A stretch of 64,000 bases of DNA from UBA1444 sp964521625. GTDB lineage: Bacteria; Bacillota; Negativicutes; UBA1444. The DNA lies in the NCBI GenBank assembly GCA_964521625.1, contig CAZFSM010000008.1, positions 112,122 through 176,121 on the forward strand, written 5' to 3'. This document shows, one piece after another, positions 1-7,724 of the stretch (the stretch's first letter is position 1; each line of letters starts with the position of its first letter). The notes beneath the pieces were generated by a model. That model made no database searches, was not told the DNA's origin, and worked only from the letters and a program-made list of their open reading frames with translations. A program made the position numbers and the translations under genes.

Positions 1-710
1 TGAAAAACAGTAAAGCATTTAAATATCTTTCAGTCGTCCTAATGGCCATGTTGCTCGCACTGAACATTTCAGGCGGCGCTTATGCAGTGGCAAGCGCATC
101 ATCGGTTTTCGGATCGATTGTTGTTCAAACCGAGAATCCCTATGCGCAGGTATTTGACCCGTCCGCGTTTACTCTGCTCAATTCTATGGGCATAGATAGC
201 AAACTCCCCTGCACCCAGACCAGTCCGGGAGTGTTTACCTTTGCCAACGTGCCCAATGGCGGCCCCTACACAGTGCAGGTCAAAAAGCAGGTTGATACCG
301 CTGCTGACGGAACAAAGCAATATCTGACAGTCGGCAAGAATTCCAACATTCATGTAGCTGGCATTCCGACCACCGTAAATATGAGCATTGGCGCCGTAAT
401 GTCAATTAAAGTCACCTATGACAAAAGCATTCCGGCGAATACTCCTGTGCAGATCACTACGGACGATCGCTCCGTCACCTACACATCGAATGCAAAAGAT
501 ATCATTTACGTCGTCTATCATAATAAACCGTTAATCGTTGGCAGTGCGATCTGCCCCAAGCTTGACAGCGCGGGGTGGGCGCAGGCCGGTTGGGCCAGCG
601 CTTCGCTCGATCCTGCAAAAAGCAACACGTTTCATGTAGTGCAACGATATCCTCACAGCCAGGTCAACCCGCCCAAAAACTATGGGTTTGAAGTGAACGG
701 AAAGAAATAG
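1..710 (+). CDS. Secreted beta-sandwich protein of unknown function (start codon cut by one base)
   Basis: The window opens with TGAAAAACAG, so the A of an ATG almost certainly lies one base before it. Reading in that frame gives MKNSKAFKYLSVVLMAML and a hydrophobic stretch ending near AYAVASA, a clear Sec signal peptide. The mature part, about 205 residues, has alternating polar and hydrophobic strands and the phrases GSIVVQT and FANVPNGGPYTVQV. These are typical of carboxypeptidase-regulatory or SpaA-like Ig folds. No catalytic motif is visible. A bidirectional terminator follows. The product is probably a cell-surface or extracellular protein; the fold is inferred and the function unknown. 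Confidence 0.75.
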   Translation, partial: KNSKAFKYLSVVLMAMLLALNISGGAYAVASASSVFGSIVVQTENPYAQVFDPSAFTLLNSMGIDSKLPCTQTSPGVFTFANVPNGGPYTVQVKKQVDTAADGTKQYLTVGKNSNIHVAGIPTTVNMSIGAVMSIKVTYDKSIPANTPVQITTDDRSVTYTSNAKDIIYVVYHNKPLIVGSAICPKLDSAGWAQAGWASASLDPAKSNTFHVVQRYPHSQVNPPKNYGFEVNGKK

Positions 711-727
711 AGGTAAATGAAAAAGAA

Positions 728-770
728 AAAACCTCCTGTTGTAGCATCAATCACTACGACAGGAGGTTTT
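728..770. terminator. Bidirectional intrinsic terminator between convergent genes
   Basis: A 16-bp stem (728-743 with 755-770, one G-U pair) has an 11-base loop, with A-rich sequence on the left and T-rich sequence on the right. It can serve both the plus-strand secreted protein and the minus-strand phosphoesterase. Confidence 0.85.
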
Positions 771-777
771 ACTATGT

Positions 778-1881
778 TTAGGCAGTCAGCGCAAACGTGT
801 CAAAAACGTATTTCTGGTTATTCTGATCTAGCCAATACTCGGTTGCCGTGATCGAATTTTTGCCGTTATCCACGGTGAAAATAGCATACCCGGGTCGCCC
901 CTGGGTATTGGGAACAGCCGTTGTCGGAAATACATTGGTCAACCGGCTGTCGACCGTGGCGGGGTTATAGCTGCTAATGCAGCCTAAATTGCCGAGAACG
1001 ATTTGCGGCAGTCCGTTTGCCTGACCGCGGAAATATAGATGTTCATGCCCTGAAATATACGCAGTCGCATGATTGTCTGTCAGTAGCTGCCAAAACTGAC
1101 TTTGGAGGCTAGCCTGATCAAACAGGTTAAACTGTGCTATCTTGCTGCTGGCGGTGGTGTCGGGGGTATAAACCGGACTGTGCCCCATAACGAAGATGTG
1201 TCGCGCCCCCTGTTTTGCTTGCAGTTCACTTTTCAGCCAATCCATCGGCAGCGTAACAATGCCGCTGGAAGTATTGACGAACTGGTCGATCATAATGAAT
1301 TTTGCGTTATTGTGAATGAAACTATAGGATAATCCTTTGGCGCCCGGCGGTCCGTTCTGCGGCATGGCGCCAGCGATGTCAGCCATGTAAGCCTGGTATA
1401 ACGACGGATCTCCATTTTGCAGGCCAAAATCATGGTTGCCGCGAATCGCGTACAAAGGAATATTTGCCTGAGCAAGCGGGGCGGTTACTTTCTTATAGTT
1501 GGCATATTGCATATCAAATTGTTTATATGCCGTAGACGTTGGCAGGGTTTGGGCCCCTGTAATCAAATCTCCTGTTTGCAGAACAAAATCGGGATGTTCA
1601 GCGACAATATAGTTAATAATAGGGGGAAGATAGGCCGTAACTCCTGTCTGGGTATGTTGCATGTCAGCATCATGGGTATCGCTAATTATGGCGAACTTCC
1701 AGACAGAAGTCTTAGGCGGATTAGGCAAGGTGTTAGCCCTTGCGATAGCATCCGGCAGCATCGCTGGCGACAGTCCCAACAATCCAGTCAGAGCTGCGCA
1801 GGTTTTGATAAAGTGACGCCGCGACAAATTTCGCTGCTGCAACAAGTCGCCCAAAGATTGATTATTGGCCATGGTTTTCAT
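778..1881 (-). CDS. Tat-exported calcineurin-like metallophosphoesterase
   Basis: The 367-residue protein begins with a twin-arginine signal (SRRHFIK at residues 20-26, then a hydrophobic stretch and an alanine-rich cleavage region), so it should leave the cytoplasm folded. The calcineurin-type metal ligands appear in order: DTH near 68, GDLITG near 103, GNHD near 147, GHS near 232 and GHEH near 279. It therefore probably hydrolyses phosphomonoesters or diesters with a two-metal centre outside the membrane, as purple-acid-phosphatase-like proteins do. The second ATG, three codons in (MANN), has an equally good AGGGG ribosome site and may be the real start. The substrate cannot be read from sequence. 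Confidence 0.88.
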   Translation of the reverse strand: MKTMANNQSLGDLLQQRNLSRRHFIKTCAALTGLLGLSPAMLPDAIARANTLPNPPKTSVWKFAIISDTHDADMQHTQTGVTAYLPPIINYIVAEHPDFVLQTGDLITGAQTLPTSTAYKQFDMQYANYKKVTAPLAQANIPLYAIRGNHDFGLQNGDPSLYQAYMADIAGAMPQNGPPGAKGLSYSFIHNNAKFIMIDQFVNTSSGIVTLPMDWLKSELQAKQGARHIFVMGHSPVYTPDTTASSKIAQFNLFDQASLQSQFWQLLTDNHATAYISGHEHLYFRGQANGLPQIVLGNLGCISSYNPATVDSRLTNVFPTTAVPNTQGRPGYAIFTVDNGKNSITATEYWLDQNNQKYVFDTFALTA

Positions 1882-2027
1882 CCCCTAATCCTTTAAATCA
1901 TTTGTTTCTGAAATCACCAAAGGCTATCTGACTACTTTAATCATAATTGTGTATTCTGTTCATCCGTTGCTAAGTCCTTTTATCTAAGTTCGCGGATATT
2001 CAAAATGAATGCGACCGAACAAAACCA

Positions 2028-2060
2028 AAGTCCATGCCGGATCAATTCCAGCATGGACTT
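2028..2060. terminator. Terminator hairpin downstream of argC
   Basis: The 13-bp stem (2028-2040 with 2048-2060) has one mismatch and a 7-base loop. T-rich tracts follow on both strands. It is separated from the argC stop codon by a tRNA-like 3' end (2086-2112, minus). Confidence 0.75.
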
Positions 2061-2063
2061 CTC

Positions 2064-2112
2064 TTTCATTATGGGCGGATTTGAATGGTGGCGGCGATAA
2101 TCAAACCGGGCT
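2064..2112 (-). repeat. Orphan tRNA/tmRNA 3'-end-like tail behind argC
   Basis: Read on the minus strand, a T-arm-like sequence ending in GCCGCCACCA begins two bases after the argC stop codon. It is followed by the flank TTCAAATCC and then the terminator. Positions 2064-2091 match 24 of 28 bases of the sequence flanking the 3' end of ssrA (12820-12847). No tRNA body precedes it. It is best read as a relic of a tRNA or ssrA 3' end. Confidence 0.55.
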
Positions 2113-3060
2113 TTAGCTTTTTAACCCAGTCTCTTCGTCAACGCCCATCATTATATTCATGCACTGCACGGCTGCGCCGGATGCGCCTTTGCCAAGATTG
2201 TCAAAGCGAGTTACCACCAATATCTGCTCGTTTGTGCCAAAGACACAAAGTTCGATCCGGTTGGTATCGTTGCAGCACTCCACTTGAAAGAAGCCATCCT
2301 CTAATGTAGCTTCCAGGTCAAACGGCATAACCTTGATGAAGTTTTCTGCAGCATAGTATTCGGCAAAAAAATCTCTAACCTGTGCAGCTCCCATCGGTTT
2401 CTTGAACAAACGAGAAACAAGGGGAATCATAACGCCCATACCCTTATAATAGTCGGCCACGATCGGAATAAATGCAGGCGGATACTGCAGCCCGGCCGAT
2501 ACTCGCATTTCCGGCAAATGTTTATGTTGCATGCTAAGAGCGTAAGGCCGCGGAATATTTACGGCTTTGCCGTCCGCATTCTCATATTTATTGATTAAGC
2601 TCTTGCCGCCGCCGCTATAGCCGGTTAAAGAGGTACAGGCAGCTGGATAATCCGCAGGAACAATGCCGGCTTTTACAAGTGGATACATTCCGGTGATAAA
2701 TCCTGTTGCATGACAACCCGGCACCGTCACACGGCGGGAAGACTTGATCTTTTCGCGATGTTCGGGGCTCAGTTCGGGCAGGCCATACGCCCAATCCGGA
2801 TCGGTCCGATGCGCCGTGCTGGCATCAATTACCCGAGTGTGTTCATTGTTTATTAAAGATACCGCTTCGCGCGCCGCAACATCCGGCAAGCAAAGAAAAA
2901 CTATATCAGCGCTGTTCAGCAGTCGACTCCGCTCTGATAAATCTTTGCGTTTATCGGAGTCAATACTCAGCCAATCAATATCGGAACGCTTTGATAAGTA
3001 TTCATGGATTTTTAATCCAGTCGTTCCTTCTTGCCCATCAACAAAAACTTTTTGCTTCAT
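2113..3060 (-). CDS. argC: N-acetyl-gamma-glutamyl-phosphate reductase, short (type 2) form
   Basis: ArgC reduces N-acetyl-glutamyl phosphate to the semialdehyde with NADPH in arginine synthesis. The 315-residue length, the N-terminal GQEGTTGLKI nucleotide-binding segment and the active-site cysteine C116 in VPGCHATGF fit the short type-2 subfamily rather than the usual ~345-residue type. The ATG at 3060 is chosen because AGGGGG sits 8 bases upstream; a longer reading frame to 3099 has no ribosome site. No other arginine gene is nearby, so the gene stands alone. It ends directly against a tRNA-like tail and terminator, which hints at a transferred cassette. Confidence 0.92.
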   Translation of the reverse strand: MKQKVFVDGQEGTTGLKIHEYLSKRSDIDWLSIDSDKRKDLSERSRLLNSADIVFLCLPDVAAREAVSLINNEHTRVIDASTAHRTDPDWAYGLPELSPEHREKIKSSRRVTVPGCHATGFITGMYPLVKAGIVPADYPAACTSLTGYSGGGKSLINKYENADGKAVNIPRPYALSMQHKHLPEMRVSAGLQYPPAFIPIVADYYKGMGVMIPLVSRLFKKPMGAAQVRDFFAEYYAAENFIKVMPFDLEATLEDGFFQVECCNDTNRIELCVFGTNEQILVVTRFDNLGKGASGAAVQCMNIMMGVDEETGLKS

Positions 3061-3087
3061 AAGTATCGCCCCCCTTGCTATTTTATA

Positions 3088-3116
3088 ATAATACAGCAAA
3101 CGATCTTTTCATGCAA
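3088..3116 (-). promoter_or_regulatory. Predicted sigma-70 promoter of argC
   Basis: On the minus strand, TTGCAT (3116-3111) and TATTAT (3093-3088) are separated by 17 bases. They lie about 28 bases upstream of the argC ATG. Confidence 0.6.
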
Positions 3117-3133
3117 TAAAAATTCACAAATTT

Positions 3134-4138
3134 TTATTGGTCTATGTCGTTCTCATGCCGGACCGTCGCCCGGTCAGCGCGGATAAAATCAAACAGTACC
3201 CTGGCCGGGGCTGAATAAAGCTTGAAAAGATCATAGCTTGTATCTGTGGTCACTTTTTGCACGAGCAGACCATCGGCGCCGAACCAGCGCGGCGCAAGGC
3301 CACCCAAGAAAAAGCCGTGCGAACGCAAGATACGAACAGCCTCGCCGATACAGGAACAAGAGGTGTCCAGCCAAACCTGGATCGAGATCATTTGCTGAGC
3401 ACTGGCCTCGGCCAGGATGTTTTGCACTACTTCGGGCCAGTCCCTGCCGATATAAAACACGTTGATGCGCAGATTTCGCGAAGCTGCCAGCGCGTGCGTT
3501 TGCAGGGATGTCGGTATGGCATCAGGCAAAGGGTCCACGGATAATCTGCCCACAGGCTCACTCCGAGCGCGGCTGACTGTCGCCAAAAAATCACTGTACT
3601 CGCGCGGCCAGTACGACGGCGCCGCAGCAGGCGGCATCGGAGTGAAAAATTGCACGCAGGATACGCGCGAGAGCCCCTCGGGGCGATCACGAAAAATCTG
3701 CGCGTCAAAAAGATCCAGCTGGATCGTCGAAGCGACCCAACCGGCTTTGGCGCAGAATATCTGGGCGAAATAATGGTGGCAGACCGGCGAAGCGAAAAGA
3801 CCGACTACCGGCGATGGCCAGCCAGACTCCCAAAAATTGACCAGCGATGCGCCCACGTCTGTTTGGTTGTATTCGGGAACGACCACCAGCCCTTTTTCTT
3901 CCCATAGACAAGGATTGGGCGCTTCCGAACCCAACGCGGCATAACCGGCAGGCTGCCCGTCAGCGGTTAAGGCAATTACGGCAAACAATTTGCCCTGGTC
4001 GATTTTTTGCAGTAAAGCTTCCGGTTGGTAAACAGTCGAATCAATGTAGTCCTCGCCATACATCGAGCGGAAAACTTCGCCGACAAGCGGCGCTTCCGCC
4101 GGACCTACCGAAACTAATCGAAAAAAATCACTCACCAC
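3134..4138 (-). CDS. GNAT-like acetyltransferase-fold protein, function unknown
   Basis: About 334 residues. The N-terminal half resembles a GNAT fold: a central strand with GKLFAVIALTADGQPAGYAAL, followed by KGLVVVPEYNQTDVGASLV, which is like the acetyl-CoA pyrophosphate loop region. The C-terminal half (about 190-330) may be a second, degenerate copy, as in double-GNAT proteins. The canonical Q/RxxGxG/A loop is not clean, so activity is uncertain. Three adjacent non-ATG starts (TTG 4141, GTG 4138, GTG 4135) sit behind GGAGGGGG; GTG 4138 has the best spacing. A tandem 10-bp repeat lies just upstream. The gene is monocistronic and GC-richer than the genes on either side. Confidence 0.6.
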   Translation of the reverse strand: MVSDFFRLVSVGPAEAPLVGEVFRSMYGEDYIDSTVYQPEALLQKIDQGKLFAVIALTADGQPAGYAALGSEAPNPCLWEEKGLVVVPEYNQTDVGASLVNFWESGWPSPVVGLFASPVCHHYFAQIFCAKAGWVASTIQLDLFDAQIFRDRPEGLSRVSCVQFFTPMPPAAAPSYWPREYSDFLATVSRARSEPVGRLSVDPLPDAIPTSLQTHALAASRNLRINVFYIGRDWPEVVQNILAEASAQQMISIQVWLDTSCSCIGEAVRILRSHGFFLGGLAPRWFGADGLLVQKVTTDTSYDLFKLYSAPARVLFDFIRADRATVRHENDIDQ

Positions 4139-4162
4139 CAAGACCCCCTCCAGTTCCGACCT

Positions 4163-4182
4163 ATTACGTCAAATTACGTCAA
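4163..4182. repeat. Tandem 10-bp repeat upstream of the GNAT-like gene
   Basis: ATTACGTCAA occurs twice in perfect tandem, one helical turn apart, with a third partial TTTCGTCA at 4188-4195. On the minus strand each unit carries TTGACG. The position, 25-45 bases upstream of the start, suits an activator site or overlapping -35 elements. Confidence 0.4.
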
Positions 4183-4335
4183 AGTTATTTCGTCATGCTC
4201 CTATCGATGAATTGCGCGGCTTGGGCCAGTAAACAGACTCTAAAATCTATTGTAAAATATAAGTGGTTACTTTGAAAGACATAGAGGTAGTATAGTTTGT
4301 ATTTTTGATTAATCGGCGACTAATGATAAAAAAAG

Positions 4336-4370
4336 AAAATCCGTGCAGTAATCATTCCTGCATGGATTTT
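4336..4370. terminator. Terminator for the 5514-4410 minus-strand pair
   Basis: A stem of about 13 bp (4336-4348 with 4358-4370, one G-U) has an 8-9-base loop. A T-rich tract follows on the minus strand, 40 bases after the stop of the 4410 gene. Confidence 0.75.
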
Positions 4371-4409
4371 TTCTATGCACAGTATTGCAAGATGCTGCTG
4401 TGGACCAAT

Positions 4410-4814
4410 TTATTTGGCTGCAGGCACAGTGAGCTCAAGTTGTTTTGAAATGATTTGATTCGGGCCGGTGATTTTTATTTTCACCCATAAGTGCTGCATC
4501 TGCCCGGTTTTGCTGACATGCAGATGGCTTGTAACATTTTGTGTTCCGGCAGAATTGAAGGTGATTCTGTGAGAATCAGGTACTTTGACATCACTACGGA
4601 GCCAGAAATATTCTACTACTGCCGGACCGTCCACCGTAATCGACCCTGTCAAATCATACCGCAACTCAATATTGTCAATGGGTACGGGTGGACTGGACGA
4701 AAGGGTTACTTTGGTAACTTTGGCCGGCGCGGAAGGAGTAGCGGATTCGGCAGTGAATGCAGTGAAACAGAGTGCGAGAACAAACAGGATGACAATCATT
4801 TTCCCATAGCGCAT
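4410..4814 (-). CDS. Small secreted protein of unknown function
   Basis: The 134-residue product starts MRYGKMIVILFVLALCF and has a Sec signal peptide cut near AESA. The mature part is predicted all-beta, with VTLSSSPPVPIDNIELRYDL and a repeated pattern of polar strands like an Ig or fibronectin-type domain. The ATG at 4814 is preferred because GGAGG lies 8-9 bases upstream; the GTG at 4823 overlaps that ribosome site. The gene follows the 4834-5514 secreted gene by about 20 bases, so the two are probably co-transcribed and exported together. No enzyme motif is visible. Confidence 0.7.
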   Translation of the reverse strand: MRYGKMIVILFVLALCFTAFTAESATPSAPAKVTKVTLSSSPPVPIDNIELRYDLTGSITVDGPAVVEYFWLRSDVKVPDSHRITFNSAGTQNVTSHLHVSKTGQMQHLWVKIKITGPNQIISKQLELTVPAAK

Positions 4815-4833
4815 TTCTGACACCTCCTCTTAG

Positions 4834-5514
4834 TTAAAGGTCAAGTTTGAAGGAGCTCGTGTCACCCCACGTGCCGATTGCGTTATTCCAGACCCTGATA
4901 AAAAACTCCTTGCCATCATAGGCGGCGGGTAGGGTTTTGGGTGGCGTCCAGTTGAAACTTCCCTGAGAAAAAGGAACTGAAGCCGTGATGACATGTACCG
5001 GTTGGTTGTCAGACTTGCGCACAAGTTCGATTTTTCCGGTACCAGGCAGACTTGTGGGTGACCAACGGATGATGCTGGATACGCCGGCTGGCCAGACCGT
5101 GCCGCGTGTCGGCAGACTGGCGGTTATTTCGGGCGCCTGGAGGGTGAAGGGGTCCGATTCCCCGACAACTTTATTGCCATTCATGGTGCGTGCCACTATT
5201 TTATGACGTTTGCTCCAGTTGTAGTTGCTTTGGGCGCGGATGTTGCACAGCATCGATTTCTGCGGCTTGCCGATATTGACGGCGACGGGGTACTTGACGA
5301 AACCGTCGGTATCGACCAGGTCAAACTTGAGCGGACCGGGGTCGCCGCTCCAAGTCCAGGCAACCGTAATTGCTGAACCGACAACCACTACATCGGAACT
5401 CTTGGGTGAGGTAATGTCAATGCCCGGTGTTACCGCAGAGGTGACGTCTGATCCCAGAAGCAGGAATGCCAGTGCCAAAAGCATGATTGTTAACACTAAA
5501 TTCTGGTGTTTCAT
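4834..5514 (-). CDS. Secreted protein with two Kre9/KNH-like Ig domains
   Basis: The 226-residue product has a signal peptide (about residues 1-28). Two similar domains follow: one starts at ITSPKSSDVVVVGSAITVAW, the other at ASLPTRGTVWPAGVSSIIRW. The pattern 'P-x(n)-G-x-I/S-I-x-W-x-x...' and the later 'F-x-I-R-V-W-N' match the Kre9/KNH (Ser-Thr-rich anchored membrane-protein) Ig-like family. In bacteria this family occurs in surface and carbohydrate-associated proteins. It probably binds or displays at the cell surface. GAGGGGAGGG precedes the ATG. It is first in a two-gene unit with 4410-4814. Confidence 0.75.
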   Translation of the reverse strand: MKHQNLVLTIMLLALAFLLLGSDVTSAVTPGIDITSPKSSDVVVVGSAITVAWTWSGDPGPLKFDLVDTDGFVKYPVAVNIGKPQKSMLCNIRAQSNYNWSKRHKIVARTMNGNKVVGESDPFTLQAPEITASLPTRGTVWPAGVSSIIRWSPTSLPGTGKIELVRKSDNQPVHVITASVPFSQGSFNWTPPKTLPAAYDGKEFFIRVWNNAIGTWGDTSSFKLDL

Positions 5515-5651
5515 TGGGTTCCCTCCCCTCGCTTCTGCTCAATGAGTCGCAATATTTTGCGAATATTCAGCTGAATTAGATTTTCTATAGAAGTGCAATA
5601 AATCCTGCTTGCGAGAGCGGGTAGAAAATACTCAATTTAATGGCTGGTAAG

Positions 5652-6791
5652 TCAAAATCCCCTGCTTGAATTCGAGATATCTTTTTCAATCAGGTATTCT
5701 TCGAACTTCGCCAAACTTTCGGCAAAGTTTTTCCTGCCCAGTCCCATCCTGAAATATTGTCCTGGGTATAAATAGGTATTGGCAGGCAATAGAAGAACCC
5801 CTTTATCTTTGACTAAAGCATCGCAAAATTCTTCAATGGGTTCTTCAATATTCATCTTAATAAATGCAACGGGTCCCGCCATCGGTCGATTGAATACAAA
5901 CAAATCAGGGTATCTTTTAAAGAACGCGTCGGCGGTTTTCAAATTTTCCCGGATGATCGTTAGATTTCTGCCCAATATTTCATCACTGTGCTTTAAGGCA
6001 ACAATGGAGAGAAATTCCGCTGGCCCACTGCTGCAAATACTTGTGTAGTGCTTCATTTTGATCAATTGGTTGCCAAGTTCCTGATCTCTGGTCGCTAACC
6101 AACCGATCCGCAGTCCGGCCAGACCATAGGATTTTGACATCACTCCCAGGGAGATACCTTTTTCGTAGCAATCGGCAAGCCAAGGACGCGGAATGCCGTC
6201 GAGTTCGACCCCTTTGTAAACTTCGTCACAAAACACGTAGATATCATGTTTCTTGGCTATTGCCACAATGGCGGCGATTTCTTCTTGCGTCAGCGTATAG
6301 CCGGTAGGATTGTTGGGGCTATTCAGCACGATAAGCTTTGTATTTGGCCTGATCAACGGTTCCAGTTGGTTGATATCCAGTAGCCAGCCATTCTGCCCTT
6401 GTGCGAAAGACCAGCGGGAAACTTCACAGCCAATTGCATTTGCCACTTCAAAAAGTGACTGGTATATTGGAAATTGGCTAATCACGTGATCGCCTTTGTC
6501 TAACAGGACATTCATAAAATTAAAGATCGGCTCTTGCGCGCCTGCATGGACAATGATATTTTCTGGCGTCATTGTGGTGTATAAATCGGAAATTGCCTTT
6601 CTGAGCACTGGATTTCCGGACACTTCGGTATAGCCAAGCCGAAGATTTGAAAATTCTGCTATGGCCCCCGGCTCAAAACGGAGCAAATCCTGAATCGACA
6701 TCGATTCGCAATCTGACTGCGTCAGCAAATAGGGTGCCGTGAATTCATGTTTGCCAAAATACATTTCTAATTTGAACTCTTCGATTTTCAT
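5652..6791 (-). CDS. Class I/II PLP-dependent aminotransferase
   Basis: A fold-type I aminotransferase of about 379 residues. The PLP lysine lies in VMSKSYGLAGLRIGWL, the pyridine-binding aspartate in VFCDEVYKG, and the NSPNNPTGY and substrate-arginine FRMGLG motifs are present. The amino acid used cannot be deduced. The start at 6791 (MKIEEF) is chosen because a good promoter (6829-6857) lies inside any longer reading frame and GGGTG sits 7 bases upstream. The frame stays open and looks protein-like upstream to about 6990 (STGGGAAYGF...), which may be a relic of another gene. It is divergent from a TetR-type regulator that probably controls it. Confidence 0.88.
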   Translation of the reverse strand: MKIEEFKLEMYFGKHEFTAPYLLTQSDCESMSIQDLLRFEPGAIAEFSNLRLGYTEVSGNPVLRKAISDLYTTMTPENIIVHAGAQEPIFNFMNVLLDKGDHVISQFPIYQSLFEVANAIGCEVSRWSFAQGQNGWLLDINQLEPLIRPNTKLIVLNSPNNPTGYTLTQEEIAAIVAIAKKHDIYVFCDEVYKGVELDGIPRPWLADCYEKGISLGVMSKSYGLAGLRIGWLATRDQELGNQLIKMKHYTSICSSGPAEFLSIVALKHSDEILGRNLTIIRENLKTADAFFKRYPDLFVFNRPMAGPVAFIKMNIEEPIEEFCDALVKDKGVLLLPANTYLYPGQYFRMGLGRKNFAESLAKFEEYLIEKDISNSSRGF

Positions 6792-6828
6792 ACCCTTCAC
6801 CCACTCTTTGCCATTACTTCCATTCTGC

Positions 6829-6857
6829 ATTATACCAAGTTCAAAGGCTCCAACCAA
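6829..6857 (-). promoter_or_regulatory. Predicted promoter of the aminotransferase gene
   Basis: On the minus strand, TTGGTT (6857-6852), a 17-base spacer and a perfect TATAAT (6834-6829) lie about 38 bases upstream of the ATG at 6791. Confidence 0.6.
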
Positions 6858-7000
6858 TGGTCGTTCACCTTCGGGTGGGGAATAAATTCGGTACAAGTAT
6901 CCCAATTTCGCAATTACCGTTTCTGTGGCAAATCCATATGCGGCTCCGCCGCCAGTTGACAGAAATAAGATCGAACCGTAAAATATGAACGAAGAATAAT

Positions 7001-7017
7001 ATTGAACTTAGTTCAAT
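7001..7017. promoter_or_regulatory. Palindromic operator candidate for the TetR-type regulator
   Basis: A perfect inverted repeat, ATTGAAC-TTA-GTTCAAT, lies 37 bases upstream of the regulator's ATG in the divergent region. Size, symmetry and position are typical of TetR-family autoregulatory operators. Confidence 0.6.
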
Positions 7018-7053
7018 TATTTACGGAGTGCAAAAAGTTGCTGAGGTGAAAAC

Positions 7054-7686
7054 ATGACCGTTAATAAGGCCCCAGCTGAAACCAGAATGGAAAGAAAAAA
7101 ATCTGAAATGAAACAAAAAATTACTGCGGTGGCAATGAACCTATTCAAGACACAGGGAGTCGACGCGACCACAATGGAGCAAATCGCCGCGCAAGTCGAC
7201 ATTGCCAAAGGGACGCTATATAATTACTTCCCCGTCAAAGAGGCAATCATTGACGAATATATCAAACATACATTCCGGGATAAGAATGTTGATAGAGTTC
7301 GGCAGATCGCAAAAATGCCGGATACTTGTACTCGAATGACGACGATTTTCGAGGAATTAATCGTAGGGGTGCAGGCACAAAAGGACATCTTTGCGAAATA
7401 TGTCGTCTATCGGATGCAGAGCATGGTTTCTTTTCATCAAGATGACAATGAAAAAAGCGGCTTTTTTCTGGTAGCTACCGAAATCATCAGGCTTGGGCAA
7501 AAGAGTGGTGAAATAAGAGACGATTTGCCAGTAAATATATTGGTTGAGTTGTTTGAGTTTGCGTTTATTGAAGTCGTCAAGCAATGTTATCTGGAACCGG
7601 AGACGTTCAACGCTAAAGAGACTATTGCGCGTTGTGTCAATCTCTGTATACATGGGGCCGGGCGGAAAACCAGCGAGCAAACCTGA
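7054..7686 (+). CDS. TetR/AcrR-family transcriptional regulator
   Basis: The 210-residue protein has an N-terminal helix-turn-helix (about 22-70: AMNLFKTQGVDATTMEQIA, then VDIAKGTLYNYFPVKEAII). The divergent ligand-binding domain carries no readable specificity. Start ATG 7054 has GAGGTG upstream. A perfect 17-bp palindrome lies just before it. The esterase gene starts 38 bases after the stop and is probably co-transcribed. By family habit it should repress itself and its neighbours until a small molecule binds; the esterase or aminotransferase substrate is a reasonable guess for that ligand. Confidence 0.9.
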   Translation: MTVNKAPAETRMERKKSEMKQKITAVAMNLFKTQGVDATTMEQIAAQVDIAKGTLYNYFPVKEAIIDEYIKHTFRDKNVDRVRQIAKMPDTCTRMTTIFEELIVGVQAQKDIFAKYVVYRMQSMVSFHQDDNEKSGFFLVATEIIRLGQKSGEIRDDLPVNILVELFEFAFIEVVKQCYLEPETFNAKETIARCVNLCIHGAGRKTSEQT

Positions 7687-7724
7687 TATCGTTGAAATAA
7701 ATAACTAATAAAGGAGAACGTGAT

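Noticed and set aside
1417..1896. Plus-strand frame of 159 codons opposite the Tat phosphoesterase
   Set aside because: It is antisense to a gene with full catalytic motifs; such shadows are common and no start signal is present.
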